A stretch of 64,000 nt of DNA from Gammaproteobacteria bacterium (GCA_021772975.1 JAJFKY010000022.1:310001-374000), one strand, 5' to 3'; positions 36,030-44,166 are shown, numbered from the stretch's first letter. The notes: generated by a model from the sequence alone, not told the origin. Made by a program: numbers and translations.

Positions 36030-36992
36030 TTAACCCCGCTCGGTCTGATGAACCATCGACAATTCCGGCTTGATCCGGCGTGCGGCACGGATGTCTCCGG
36101 GCACCTGCTTCAGATCATGTACCAGACCCAGCCAGCTCATTATCCGCAACAGGTAATAGCTGATATCCAGCTCCCACCAGTAAAACCCCTGGCGGGCGCT
36201 GCCGGGATAATGATGATGGTTGTTATGCCAACCCTCGCCCAGGGTCAGAATGGCCAGCAGCCAGTTGTTGCGGCTGTCGTCATTGGTGGCATAACGGCGG
36301 CGGCCAAAGCGGTGGGTCAGTGAATTAATGGTCAGGGTGATATGGATCAGCACCACGGTTGAAACAAAATAGCCCCAGATCAAAAGCTGGGTGCCGTTGG
36401 TTTCCAGCCCGGGCGCAACATGCTTAAGCAGCACGCCCAGCAGGAATATCGCGGTGGCAAACAACACCGGTACCACCATGTCGAAGCGATCCAGCCAGCG
36501 CAGTTCCGGATAGCGCATCAGATCCGGGATCATATGTTCCTCGGTATGCACATACTGCCGGCTCAAGAACCAGCCCATATGCGACCAGAAAAAGCCATGT
36601 ACCGGGCTATGCGGATCGTCAACAGTATCCGACAGACGGTGATGATTGCGGTGATGGGCAGCCCACCACAATGCCCCGCGCTGAGTCGAACAGGCTCCCA
36701 ACAGGGCAAACAGAAACTGGATGACACGATTGGTGCGAAAAGCCTTGTGGGCAAAATAGCGGTGATAAAACGCGGTGATGGCAAACATCCGGATAAAGTA
36801 CATGGCAAATGCAAAAGCCACTGCAAACCAGCTGAATGAAACGAAGAACACCCCCAGACACATGACATGCAGGGCGATAAATGGAAAAATCCGAATCAGG
36901 TCTATGCGGCGAATATCTGTATCGTCAGCATGCTGCTCGTGGCGGCCGCTATCCAACCAGATGGCCGCAGCCTGTTTGAGACGTGTGAGCAA
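36030..36992 (-). CDS. Membrane acyl-CoA/fatty acid desaturase
   Basis: A 320-residue di-iron desaturase starting at TTG 36992, supported by GGGAGA about 5 nt upstream. The three His boxes are HRYFAH, HHRNHH and HNNHHHYPG, in the spacing of the delta-9 stearoyl-CoA/acyl-lipid type, with four to five membrane helices around them (FPFIALHVMCLGVFFVSFSW is helix 1). It would place a double bond in saturated acyl chains, supplying the unsaturated substrate that the methyltransferases downstream need. It is the first gene of the minus-strand lipid operon and divergent from the NTF2-like gene, with a 141-bp shared promoter region. Confidence 0.9.
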   Translation of the reverse strand: MLTRLKQAAAIWLDSGRHEQHADDTDIRRIDLIRIFPFIALHVMCLGVFFVSFSWFAVAFAFAMYFIRMFAITAFYHRYFAHKAFRTNRVIQFLFALLGACSTQRGALWWAAHHRNHHRLSDTVDDPHSPVHGFFWSHMGWFLSRQYVHTEEHMIPDLMRYPELRWLDRFDMVVPVLFATAIFLLGVLLKHVAPGLETNGTQLLIWGYFVSTVVLIHITLTINSLTHRFGRRRYATNDDSRNNWLLAILTLGEGWHNNHHHYPGSARQGFYWWELDISYYLLRIMSWLGLVHDLKQVPGDIRAARRIKPELSMVHQTERG

Positions 36993-37133
36993 GTTTTTCT
37001 CCCAACAACGATGTTTGATGATCGAGTCCGTACAGATATTCGTCAGGCAGGCGTTAACGGGTCAATATGTTAGCTAATACTTTCGTCGAGTACTTATCGG
37101 CGGATGCAGATCAACTATGAAGGAGTGCGCGTA

Positions 37134-37748
37134 ATGTTGAACCCCAAATTCAGAAGCAACTGCTGGCCGGCCATGGCTGTCAGCGGCATTGTATCGATAT
37201 TGGGCACCCTGGTCGTATTATTCATGCTATCGGGCTGCGCCAGTAAACAGGTTAACAGTTATTACGCGGATGATTATCTGCAGGCGCTGGAGCAATGGCA
37301 GGGTACTGACGACCCGGCCATTCTGGAATCCGGGGTAGAACGCTTCCGCGTTACTCTGGGCGACTTTACCCAGCCTGATCTGCGCAGCAAGGTTGAACAG
37401 CTGTATGCCGATGAGCTGTATTTCAATGACACTTTCAAAACCTTCACGGACCTGGAAACCCTGGCCGACTATCTTCAGGAAACCGGCGAGATGGTTGAAG
37501 TCAGCGCTGTAGAGCTGCTGGGACATACCCTGGACGGAGCAGATATTTATATCCGCTGGGTCATGGATCTGGAATTCAGCGCCGGTGGAAAGGACATCAA
37601 ATCGCGTTCGCTGGGCATGACCCATGTACGTATGAATGATGCCGGCCGGATTATCCTGCACCAGGATTTCTGGGATTCCACCGACGGGTTTTTCAGTCAT
37701 CTGCCGGTGGTCGGTGGTCTGCTGCATCGGGTAAGGAGCAAGTTATGA
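37134..37748 (+). CDS. NTF2-like (nuclear transport factor 2 fold) lipoprotein
   Basis: A 204-residue protein from ATG 37134, preceded by AAGGAG at 8 nt; the frame from 37104 has no ribosome site. A membrane signal with lipobox LSGC (CASKQ) precedes an NTF2-like domain: LYADELYFNDTFKTFTDLETL is the SnoaL/NTF2 helix and loop, with strands ending in GRIILHQDFWDS. It is probably an envelope lipoprotein with a ligand pocket. Its stop overlaps the next gene by four bases. Proteins of this type occur in CFA/DUF1365 lipid clusters, so it may assist the same pathway. Confidence 0.72.
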   Translation: MLNPKFRSNCWPAMAVSGIVSILGTLVVLFMLSGCASKQVNSYYADDYLQALEQWQGTDDPAILESGVERFRVTLGDFTQPDLRSKVEQLYADELYFNDTFKTFTDLETLADYLQETGEMVEVSAVELLGHTLDGADIYIRWVMDLEFSAGGKDIKSRSLGMTHVRMNDAGRIILHQDFWDSTDGFFSHLPVVGGLLHRVRSKL

Positions 37749-38326
37749 GTTATGCAAAACCGATCCTGCTGCTGGCTGTCAGCTGGCTGCTGCTGGCCGG
37801 CATCAATCCGGCCTGGGCCGACAACAAGCTGGCCGCGCAGGTTCAGGCGAATGACACCACGCTGGAATTGTGCGCAGAAGTCGCCCTGCGCGCACTGGGT
37901 ATTTTCAAGTTCGGTTATGGCGGCCTGTACCTGGCCGATTGTGCCGATTACGACAAGGTTACCGGTGATATTCCCAAACAATGGTCGGTCCTGCTGACCC
38001 GTGACGCCAAAGGCAAAAAGCTCACCGAAATCGCTGAAGAATCGCTCGAAGATAATTTCAGCGCCGAACAGCTGGCCGGCCTGGAAAAAGTCTTCAGCTG
38101 TATGACCGATGCCTATCAGGACACCGATGATGGCGGGCAGATCGATGTGCGTTATCTGCCTGATACCGGCCTGCAGCTGTGGCGCAATACTGAACTGACC
38201 GCTGACTGCGGTGGTGATGCCGAGGCGGCCGGTTATTTTCGCATCTGGTTTGGAGAAGATCCGTTCAACAGCAGCATGAAAGAACGGATTCTGGAACAGG
38301 CATCGGATCAGGCGGATAAGGCATGA
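37745..38326 (+). CDS. Exported chalcone-isomerase-fold protein
   Basis: A 193-residue protein with a signal peptide (cleaved after PAWA, about residue 26). The mature domain shows the bacterial chalcone-isomerase-like pattern: LRALGIFKFGYGGLYLADC near the start, LTRDAKGKKLTEIAEESLEDN in the middle and the ending GYFRIWFGEDPFNSSMKERI, where the loop IWFGEDP is characteristic. In plants related folds bind fatty acids; that and the coupling (ATGA overlap) with the NTF2-like lipoprotein suggest a fatty-acid-binding role beside the lipid operon. This is inference; catalysis has not been shown for bacterial members. Confidence 0.75.
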   Translation: MSYAKPILLLAVSWLLLAGINPAWADNKLAAQVQANDTTLELCAEVALRALGIFKFGYGGLYLADCADYDKVTGDIPKQWSVLLTRDAKGKKLTEIAEESLEDNFSAEQLAGLEKVFSCMTDAYQDTDDGGQIDVRYLPDTGLQLWRNTELTADCGGDAEAAGYFRIWFGEDPFNSSMKERILEQASDQADKA

Positions 38327-38375
38327 TACCCGCTGACTTGCCGAATCACGTTGAGCTCACCGTGGATGGGCCATT

Positions 38376-38597
38376 ATGAGTCAACCTTTCCAGCTCGGCG
38401 AACTGGTGGAATGGGACTGGGGCAACGGCACGGCCACTGGAAAAATATCCGCCCGGCATAACTCGGACATCACTAAAACTATCAAGGGCACCGAGGTCAC
38501 CCGGCACGCCAGCCAGGACTGCCCTGCCTACACCATTGAACAGGCCGACGGCGATAAAGTATTAAAATCGCATACCGAACTGCGCAAAAGCCAATAA
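38376..38597 (+). CDS. HVA1/DUF2945 Tudor-like small protein
   Basis: A 73-residue soluble protein. FQLGELVEWDWGNGTATGKI and a KGTEVTRHASQDCPAYTIEQ stretch match the hypervirulence-associated Tudor-domain family (DUF2945), including the closing KVLKSHTELRK. It has no signal peptide and is a single small beta barrel; the role is unknown. It lies 49 bp after the chalcone-isomerase-like gene and could be part of the same transcript, though no overlap supports it. Confidence 0.8.
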   Translation: MSQPFQLGELVEWDWGNGTATGKISARHNSDITKTIKGTEVTRHASQDCPAYTIEQADGDKVLKSHTELRKSQ

Positions 38598-38665
38598 ACT
38601 GCTACTGATTATCGCTGGCGACAGGCTGACTTGCGCCTGTTGATCCAGTTATTATTTGAGCATTG

Positions 38666-38688
38666 CGGGTATCACCCGCCAAACATTT
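38666..38688 (+). terminator. Hairpin with T tract after the DUF2945 gene
   Basis: GCGGGT-ATC-ACCCGC (38666-38680) is followed by CAAACATTTTTTTG, so the T run starts six bases after the stem. It lies 32 bp before the start of the hemerythrin gene, so it could also be part of that leader. Confidence 0.4.
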
Positions 38689-38712
38689 TTTTGACACTAT
38701 TGGAGACTCTCT

Positions 38713-39153
38713 ATGACTATTTTTGAAGCCCTGCGGGCCGATCACGATAAGCAACGTGAAATGCTTGACGGCGTGGCACGGACCGAAGGCGCGGACGGCA
38801 ACCGTGACGAGTTGTTCGCGCAGCTCAAAGCGGAGCTTGCCCACCATGCGGCCGCCGAAGAAAAGCATTTTTACGCGGAACTGATGGCTTTTGATGTCAT
38901 GCTCGACAAAGCCCGCCACAGCATTGCCGAACACCAAGAACTTGACGACCGTGTGGCTGAACTTGAACAAACCGATTACAGCAATCCGCAATGGCTGATT
39001 CGTTTCAAAGACCTTAAGCACCGGGTGCTGCATCATCTGGAAGAAGAGGAGCACGAAGTTTTTCAAATGGCGGGCAAGCCACTCAGCGAGGCGCAGAAAA
39101 CGTCACTGGCGGATGCCTATAACGCGGATATGCAAAAGCGCCGGGGCGGCTAA
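38713..39153 (+). CDS. Hemerythrin HHE domain protein
   Basis: A 146-residue four-helix protein. The iron-ligand pattern is present: RADHDKQR (first His), LAHHAAAEEKHFYAE (His and Glu), the SIAEHQELDDRV His/Glu pair and the HHLEEEEHEVF motif. GGAG lies about 8 nt upstream of the ATG. HHE proteins bind di-iron and oxygen or handle nitric oxide and oxidative stress in the cytoplasm. It is probably monocistronic; the next frame on this strand is absent. Confidence 0.88.
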   Translation: MTIFEALRADHDKQREMLDGVARTEGADGNRDELFAQLKAELAHHAAAEEKHFYAELMAFDVMLDKARHSIAEHQELDDRVAELEQTDYSNPQWLIRFKDLKHRVLHHLEEEEHEVFQMAGKPLSEAQKTSLADAYNADMQKRRGG

Positions 39154-39243
39154 CAGGATAAATTCGACGGGTAATGACTTGTTACTCCGTCGCCACCTTG
39201 ATAAGGATACCGAGTACGAGAAATACTGCGTGGTCCGGACTAA

Positions 39244-39802
39244 TCAGGGTTTATATTGAGTTGGGCAATAGGCACGCAGCACCTGCTTTAGACGCAGGGC
39301 TGCATGCTTGGTGTTACGGCCACTGACGCGCTTGCGCCAGTGCCTGAAGCTGCGTGCCGTCATCTGCTTCCGCATCAGCCTGATTACCGCCTGCTCCGAG
39401 AGGCCGTAATTGGCTTCAATCGTCTCAAACGGGGTACGGTCTTCCCAGGCCATCTCGATAATTCTGGGGAACCTCTGATTTAATCTGAAATGGTCGCGAG
39501 CGAGTCTTGTTTGGTGCAGTGCAGTGTCTTTGTCAGCGACAGCATAGCTGGCTATGTCGAGTGGACAGATTGGCCATTGTCTATGGGCTGCAATGCGCCA
39601 AACAAGGCCGCTCCACCAGGGGTTACGCCCGAAATGCTCCAATTCTGCGTTGCGTTGCTTGGCAATAGAGCGGCTATTGCACTGCGCAACGACGCCTTGT
39701 CTTGGACCATTTTGGTCCCACAGGTAAATGATATGGCGCGGCCATGGCAGATTAAATCAGAGGTTCCCTGGATATATCCTGGTCGAGCAATATTATCTGC
39801 AT
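39244..39802 (-). pseudogene. TIGR03643/DUF2805 gene split by a MITE
   Basis: The 3' part (39244-39467) encodes RIIEMAWEDRTPFETIEANY through RHWRKRVSGRNTKHAALR, a clear DUF2805 (TIGR03643) protein. The 5' part lies beyond the inserted element: ATG 39802 gives MQIILLDQDIS, which joins in phase to RIIEMAW when the element and one CTGG duplication are removed. The element ends the 5' part with an early stop (REPLI then TAA). The 3' part stays open into the element, allowing a TTG at 39642 to give a 132-residue chimera. The original protein was about 85 residues. Function of the family is unknown. Confidence 0.85.
39468..39767. mobile_element. MITE copy 1, 300 bp, inside the DUF2805 gene
   Basis: The ends are a perfect 20-bp inverted repeat (GGAACCTCTGATTTAATCTG). 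The insertion is flanked by CTGG at 39464-39467 and 39768-39771, a 4-bp target duplication. No transposase frame is inside. The left 50 bp and right 60 bp match the copy at 59989; about 178 internal bases are extra here. The end sequence and 4-bp duplication recall the IS5 family, which I infer as the parent. Confidence 0.85.
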
Positions 39803-39888
39803 AGTCCGTTATCCGCTGGCCGTACATGGGCGGATGCTGTTTGCCCGGGCATGCCTGCTGACCACGCCTGCGGCTAGTGCTAGCTGGG

Positions 39889-40152
39889 CTACCGGATCAG
39901 GCGGGACGGCCTTTTCACAAACCATAAAACATGTCCGCAGTTGGCGCATAGCAGCGTGTGGGCCGTTCTGTTGGCCCAGTCCAGGTTAAGCAAACTGGCT
40001 GCCGCGGTATTTAACCGCGCGCTGCCGCGATCAAACACGGCATGCTGACAAACAGCGCAGATGACTTGCCGGTCACCGGCCTCGAATTCGCCCTCACCCA
40101 GATGCCTGGCTGCCGCCCGGGCGCCCTTTTTCAGTCTTGCCAATAAACCCAT
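39889..40152 (-). CDS. Small zinc-ribbon protein, unknown function
   Basis: An 87-residue protein with two CxxC pairs (ICAVCQHAVF and LCANCGHVLWF) separated by about 37 residues holding RLNTAAASLLNLDW. This matches a widespread small family in which AxLNTxxxTFxxLDW lies between the knuckles. The N-terminus is basic (LLARLKKGARAAARHLG). It probably binds zinc and perhaps nucleic acid; the role is unknown. The following 281 bp up to the lectin gene hold no gene that I can support. Confidence 0.7.
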   Translation of the reverse strand: MGLLARLKKGARAAARHLGEGEFEAGDRQVICAVCQHAVFDRGSARLNTAAASLLNLDWANRTAHTLLCANCGHVLWFVKRPSRLIR

Positions 40153-40433
40153 GATGGCCTTGCCCAGTCCGTTTGACGATCAACATAACATACACCAGAA
40201 CCGCTCCAGCGCAGCCCTCGTGCCGTGCAACTTTTCAGCTGACGCCAGCTTCTGCTGTTGCAGCTACCACAAGCTTGCGGTCATAACCACGGCTGTTAAT
40301 CATTGATGGTTTGCGCAAGGTTCCAGCACCGGCAGGTTACCAGAAGGTTAGCCACCAACGGCATCCATAGCATGGTCTTACACCGCTTAGATTGCGGGCT
40401 ATTGATCAACCGACACCATCAAGGAGAGAAACC

Positions 40434-40826
40434 ATGCTCAACAAAACTCTATTCAGCCTGATTTTACTGGCCTGCATTGCGCCGTTCGCCATGGCCGCCA
40501 GCAGCTTCCAGAACAGCTGTTCCAATATTGAATTTGCCTATGGCAATGGTTCCGACGCGACTTTGAAAGCCGTATGCCTGCAATCTGACGGCCGGGCTGT
40601 ACCTGCTTCACTGACCCTGCAGGGCATCAGCAATCAAAATGGCAAGCTGACCCAGGGCAGCGGCGCCAGTTCGTTCCAGCAAAGCTGCGGCAATATCCAG
40701 ATCCTGGTCGGTGGTGGCGGTGACGTGACTTTATCAGCAGTTTGCCGCACCAGCTCCGGCAGCCCCAATGAAACCAGCCTGAGCTTAGACGGCATCAATA
40801 ATGAAAATGGTGTTTTGACTCAGTAA
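40434..40826 (+). CDS. Exported cyanovirin-N (CVNH) domain lectin
   Basis: A 130-residue protein starting at ATG 40434, supported by AAGGAGAG 13 to 6 nt upstream. A signal peptide ends at FAMA. The mature part is two tandem half-domains of the CVNH fold: SSFQNSCSNIEFAYGNGSDA with LKAVCLQSDGR, and SSFQQSCGNIQILVGGGGDV with LSAVCRTSSGS, each with the Cys pair and an N(Q/E)NG(K/V)LTQ ending. CVNH domains bind mannose-rich glycans. It is monocistronic and followed by a strong hairpin; a secreted sugar-binding role is probable. Confidence 0.85.
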   Translation: MLNKTLFSLILLACIAPFAMAASSFQNSCSNIEFAYGNGSDATLKAVCLQSDGRAVPASLTLQGISNQNGKLTQGSGASSFQQSCGNIQILVGGGGDVTLSAVCRTSSGSPNETSLSLDGINNENGVLTQ

Positions 40827-40855
40827 GTCAGCATTGCTGAATTGACTGACTGACG

Positions 40856-40880
40856 ACAACGGCAGCCTGGCTGCCGTTGT
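40856..40880. terminator. Bidirectional hairpin between lectin and VOC genes
   Basis: ACAACGGCAG-CCTGG-CTGCCGTTGT is a perfect 10-bp stem with a 5-base loop, placed between convergent genes. The flanks give only short T/A runs. Confidence 0.5.
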
Positions 40881-40900
40881 TGCTGAGCGGCAGGCTGGAA

Positions 40901-41272
40901 TCAGACGTGCTGATCAAACAGTATCGGGTTACCATCCGGATCAATGACAACAAAGCTGGCCGGACCAGTACTATCCTCGTCCGCTTCTGTTTCCACCGCC
41001 ACCCCCTGTGCCTTCAGTTGCCGCTGTAAATCCCGCACATCGGTAAACTCATCCAGCGTTTCACAACGGTGATTCCAGCCGGGATTAAACGTCAGCATAT
41101 TTTTCTCGAACATACCCTGAAACAATCCAATGCTGCAGGTACCGTTCTGCAGGATCAGCCAACCCTGCGACGCGTCACCACCGATGGCCGTAAACCCCAA
41201 CGCCTCATAAAAGTGCTGTGAAGCAGACAGATCCTTGACGCTCAGGCTGACTGAAAAATTACCTAATTGCAT
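40901..41272 (-). CDS. VOC (glyoxalase/bleomycin-resistance fold) protein
   Basis: A 123-residue protein with two beta-alpha-beta-beta-beta units: [21 protein letters not shown] opens the first, and [19 protein letters not shown] closes the second. A GGAGA ribosome site is 7 nt upstream. It is the third gene of a LuxR, DUF4199, VOC set on the minus strand, 13 bp after DUF4199. VOC proteins are metal-dependent lyases, isomerases or dioxygenases or bind small molecules; the substrate here is unknown. Confidence 0.85.
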   Translation of the reverse strand: MQLGNFSVSLSVKDLSASQHFYEALGFTAIGGDASQGWLILQNGTCSIGLFQGMFEKNMLTFNPGWNHRCETLDEFTDVRDLQRQLKAQGVAVETEADEDSTGPASFVVIDPDGNPILFDQHV

Positions 41273-41285
41273 ACTGATTCTCCGG

Positions 41286-41801
41286 TTATTTTGCGGCTGC
41301 CAGAGTATTGCTGTTGCTCAACACCGCAGCAGATATAACACTGACTAAAAGTCCGATGGGAAATATTTCGATAAACGTCATCGGTAAACGTATCAGGGGG
41401 TTGGCGTATTCTGCTTTGAATTTTTCGGTTTCTGCGATATACGCCTCCAGCTCTGCACCCGTCAGGCCAGCGGCCTGTTCGCTTTCAACCAGCGCGCGCG
41501 TATACGAGTCGATATATGCATAATCGGTTATCCAGCAATAGGCTTCCCACACGGCCACATAGACCACGCTGGCCACCACCGTAATGCCCAGCCCGATCGT
41601 CAATGCGGTTGCAAACCTGATGACTCCACCCTGGACTTGATCGCGATACTGCTTTATAGCCACGAATATGCTGCTGAAGGCAATGAACATGACCAGAAAA
41701 CCCAACCACTGATAACCAAACCCGAGTTCCAGGCTGAGTGTATTGATACCGATAATGACCAGACCGGCGATGACTCCAAACACTGTGATCATTTTTCCCA
41801 C
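41286..41801 (-). CDS. DUF4199 membrane protein
   Basis: A 171-residue protein with four membrane helices: about 5-23, 30-50 ([20 protein letters not shown]), 67-90 and 145-165. The motif [20 protein letters not shown] with following helix [21 protein letters not shown] is typical of DUF4199. A long charged helix (about 100-135) holds [20 protein letters not shown]. It is in the same strand cluster as a membrane-bound LuxR-type regulator and a VOC protein; the function is unknown. The start may be 41801 or 41792. Confidence 0.82.
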   Translation of the reverse strand: MGKMITVFGVIAGLVIIGINTLSLELGFGYQWLGFLVMFIAFSSIFVAIKQYRDQVQGGVIRFATALTIGLGITVVASVVYVAVWEAYCWITDYAYIDSYTRALVESEQAAGLTGAELEAYIAETEKFKAEYANPLIRLPMTFIEIFPIGLLVSVISAAVLSNSNTLAAAK

Positions 41802-41901
41802 TGCGGTGCTCCCAATGTGCTTAATCCTGGGTTTTACTCTAGTCTGATTCGAGCATCAGGTCATCACCCGAACGGGTGATTGCGCGGCTATCAACCGAAA
41901 G

Positions 41902-42324
41902 TCAGGCAATCAAGCGCAGCGCTCTTGCCTTGTGAATGGCCTGGGTACGGTTGGAGACCTCCAGTTTCTGATACAGGTGACTCAGATGGGTTTTGATGGT
42001 ATTCAGCGACACAAACAGATGATCAGCTATTTGCTGATTGGTGAGGCCTTTCGCCAGCAACTCAAGCACCTGATCCTCCCGCTCACTGATTCCCAGAGCT
42101 GACAGCGCCTGAGTATTTTTTTCAAAATCCGGTGCAATTCTGCTGCGAGTCAAACGATTACCCGTCCAAATGCCCAGCGCGGTAAACAGCGCAGCGACGA
42201 TAACAATGCCGATCTCTGTCGAAAAGCGTCTCACGGTATACAGATAATCCAGCCATTGCAGCACCAACGCCCCTAAAGCCAGCGCCAGTCCGTAAAGCCA
42301 TATCAAGCCTCTGGATTGCTTCAT
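41902..42324 (-). CDS. Membrane-anchored LuxR-type regulator
   Basis: A 140-residue protein with two N-terminal membrane helices (about 7-24 and 36-54) and a C-terminal LuxR/GerE helix-turn-helix: LGISEREDQVLELLAKGLTN, QQIADHLFVSLNTIKTHLSH and LYQKLEVSNRTQAI. No receiver domain is present. It is the first gene of the set with DUF4199 and VOC. The upstream region is occupied by a truncated MITE that ends 10 bp before the ATG, so its promoter or leader now comes from the element. Confidence 0.87.
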   Translation of the reverse strand: MKQSRGLIWLYGLALALGALVLQWLDYLYTVRRFSTEIGIVIVAALFTALGIWTGNRLTRSRIAPDFEKNTQALSALGISEREDQVLELLAKGLTNQQIADHLFVSLNTIKTHLSHLYQKLEVSNRTQAIHKARALRLIA

Positions 42325-42334
42325 TTCAGTTTAA

Positions 42335-42407
42335 GAAACCTCTGATTTAATCTGACCTAGTCGCGAGCGAGTCTTTATTTGTGTAGCGCAATGTCTGCGT
42401 CAACGCA
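42335..42407. mobile_element. MITE copy 3, truncated at one end
   Basis: The left end (GAAACCTCTGATTTAATCTG) and the following GTCGCGAGCGAGTCT match the other copies, and the interior resembles copy 1 up to about 42407 (GTGTAGCGCAATGTCTGCGT). The right inverted repeat is missing. TTAA (42331-42334) flanks the left end. The right limit is approximate. Confidence 0.65.
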
Positions 42408-42441
42408 GGCACGGCGGGCTGCGTTAAGTTGACAAAGTGCA

Positions 42442-44031
42442 TCAATGCGCCAGTGGACGTTGCAGTAAATTACGCCACTGAATCAGTGCGGGACGTGCAG
42501 CATCATCCTGATCCCACAGGCCGGTATCCTGCCATATCCGGCTGAAATCACTGCATTGGAGTGCATCGCATAACGCATCATAGTCACGTGCTACAAACTG
42601 GATGACAAAACGAAAATTCCGGGCGTCCGCCGCGGCCAGCAAGTCGCGCATGAATGCGTCCTGTTTCTCCAGCGTGCCATTCAGGTCGACTATCACACCA
42701 TCAGCGACTTCCAGCCGCTGGAATTGTGCGGGGTAACCGGTCTCAGCGATGGCAATGGGCTTGTCAGTCAATGCATCTATGCGCTGATAGGTATCCGCCG
42801 GCAGTTCGCCGGTGCCAAAATTAGAAAGAAATGGATACCAGGAAATACCTATGATGTCAGTAAAATCCTGCATATCGGCAAGTACTTGAGCCTGAACGGT
42901 GGCATCGGCGGCAGTAAACCCTTCCAGCAATTCGTTGGCCGTCATGGTCACGAATACGGGCAAGCTGGGGTAACGTTCTTTCAAGGCCTGATAGGTTTGC
43001 CGATGCAGCTCTAAATAATCCGGCCACAATGCTGATACCGCCAGTTGTCGAAACAGGTTCACTTCAATACCGATTGCCAGATAATCCGGGCGAAAAAACT
43101 CCACCGCGTTGATGGTGTGGTTTAAAAATGCCTGTTTAACCATCTGGTCATTGAAGCGGGCGGAAACCCACGGTTCACCCAGCGCATCCAGCGGGGTATC
43201 AGGCTGTTCGCCTCGGTAAGGAGCGAGTGAATTACGCGCCAGGCTAATGGGCGTTATGGCGACATAAACCTTGTGGCTTGCAGGTGTCAGGGCCCGGCGA
43301 AAATTCCAATCGGCTTGTAACCCACCCGGATAACCTTCCACACTCATACCCGAAGCAGCTTCCGGCCAGGGTATGCCATCGTCCAAGTGATGCGCAATAA
43401 TATCTGCGTTGGCGCTTATCTTGGCATAGGTTGACAGTAACATTTCGCCGTTTGGCCCCGGCGGTTCCGCTGGAAAAGGCGTAAAGCCAAGTCTCACCTG
43501 ACGTTTGCCGTCACACGCAAGCGTGCGAATAGTAGTCAGGCGCTGTAGCTGCTGAGTACCATTGCCAAATGCGGGCGGACCGTCATATATCAGGGTGGCA
43601 TTGTTGCAATCAGAAAATATCAATTCCAGCCGCCCCCAGATATTGCGTTGAATCGCCCCAGGGTTGAAATCCATACCAAATATGCCGCCGCTGGTGATCC
43701 GTGCTTCTTCGATCACAATCCGATCACCATCAAGCATGCCAACGCCCAGTATCCAGACCTGATTCCCATTCGTGTCATAGGTGTACCAGATCACAACCGC
43801 TCGATCATCATCAAGAATTTCCAGCGTCAAGCCGGCACCATCCTGAGCGGTATCGTACCAGCCGCCACTGATAGCCTGGCCGATCAAAAAGCCTGAAGAA
43901 CCCTCAGCAGCCGACACCGCAACAATGTGTGACATCAACAGCCAATACGCTGCGCCTATTAAAAACCAGGTGTTTGTTCTATTTTGCATTATTGATGTGC
44001 GGTCTTGCTTTCGTCGGCACCCATCACCCAT
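42442..44031 (-). CDS. Exported glycoside-hydrolase-like protein with N-terminal beta domain
   Basis: A 529-residue protein from ATG 44031, chosen because AGGAG lies 7 nt upstream; the in-frame ATG at 43989 lacks such a site. The signal peptide has a long basic leader and a hydrophobic core (FLIGAAYWLLMSHIVAVSAA). The first mature domain (about 45-175) has SGGWYDTAQDGAGLTLEILD and VIWYTYDTNGNQVWILGVG, a repeat-type domain of exported gammaproteobacterial proteins. A TIM-barrel-like region follows with DYLAIGIEVNLF (candidate acid/base Glu) and KPIAIAETGYPAQ (candidate nucleophile Glu), as in clan GH-A glycosidases. The exact family and substrate are unresolved. It stands alone. Confidence 0.72.
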   Translation of the reverse strand: MGDGCRRKQDRTSIMQNRTNTWFLIGAAYWLLMSHIVAVSAAEGSSGFLIGQAISGGWYDTAQDGAGLTLEILDDDRAVVIWYTYDTNGNQVWILGVGMLDGDRIVIEEARITSGGIFGMDFNPGAIQRNIWGRLELIFSDCNNATLIYDGPPAFGNGTQQLQRLTTIRTLACDGKRQVRLGFTPFPAEPPGPNGEMLLSTYAKISANADIIAHHLDDGIPWPEAASGMSVEGYPGGLQADWNFRRALTPASHKVYVAITPISLARNSLAPYRGEQPDTPLDALGEPWVSARFNDQMVKQAFLNHTINAVEFFRPDYLAIGIEVNLFRQLAVSALWPDYLELHRQTYQALKERYPSLPVFVTMTANELLEGFTAADATVQAQVLADMQDFTDIIGISWYPFLSNFGTGELPADTYQRIDALTDKPIAIAETGYPAQFQRLEVADGVIVDLNGTLEKQDAFMRDLLAAADARNFRFVIQFVARDYDALCDALQCSDFSRIWQDTGLWDQDDAARPALIQWRNLLQRPLAH

Positions 44032-44166
44032 AGCAATGCTCCTAATATTTAAGCCTGTTTTTCAGCCACTCGCAGCTGAAAATCATAACTGTCAATATAC
44101 AGCGAGGGCTCTGTCAATACCCGGTTTTTCTACTTTTAACGGCAAGCCCATCGACAAACGCCTGAT

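Noticed and set aside
39244-39642. Intact 132-residue gene
   Set aside because: Its first 58 codons lie in the MITE and the start is an unsupported TTG; only the DUF2805 part is ancestral, so it is listed as a split pseudogene.
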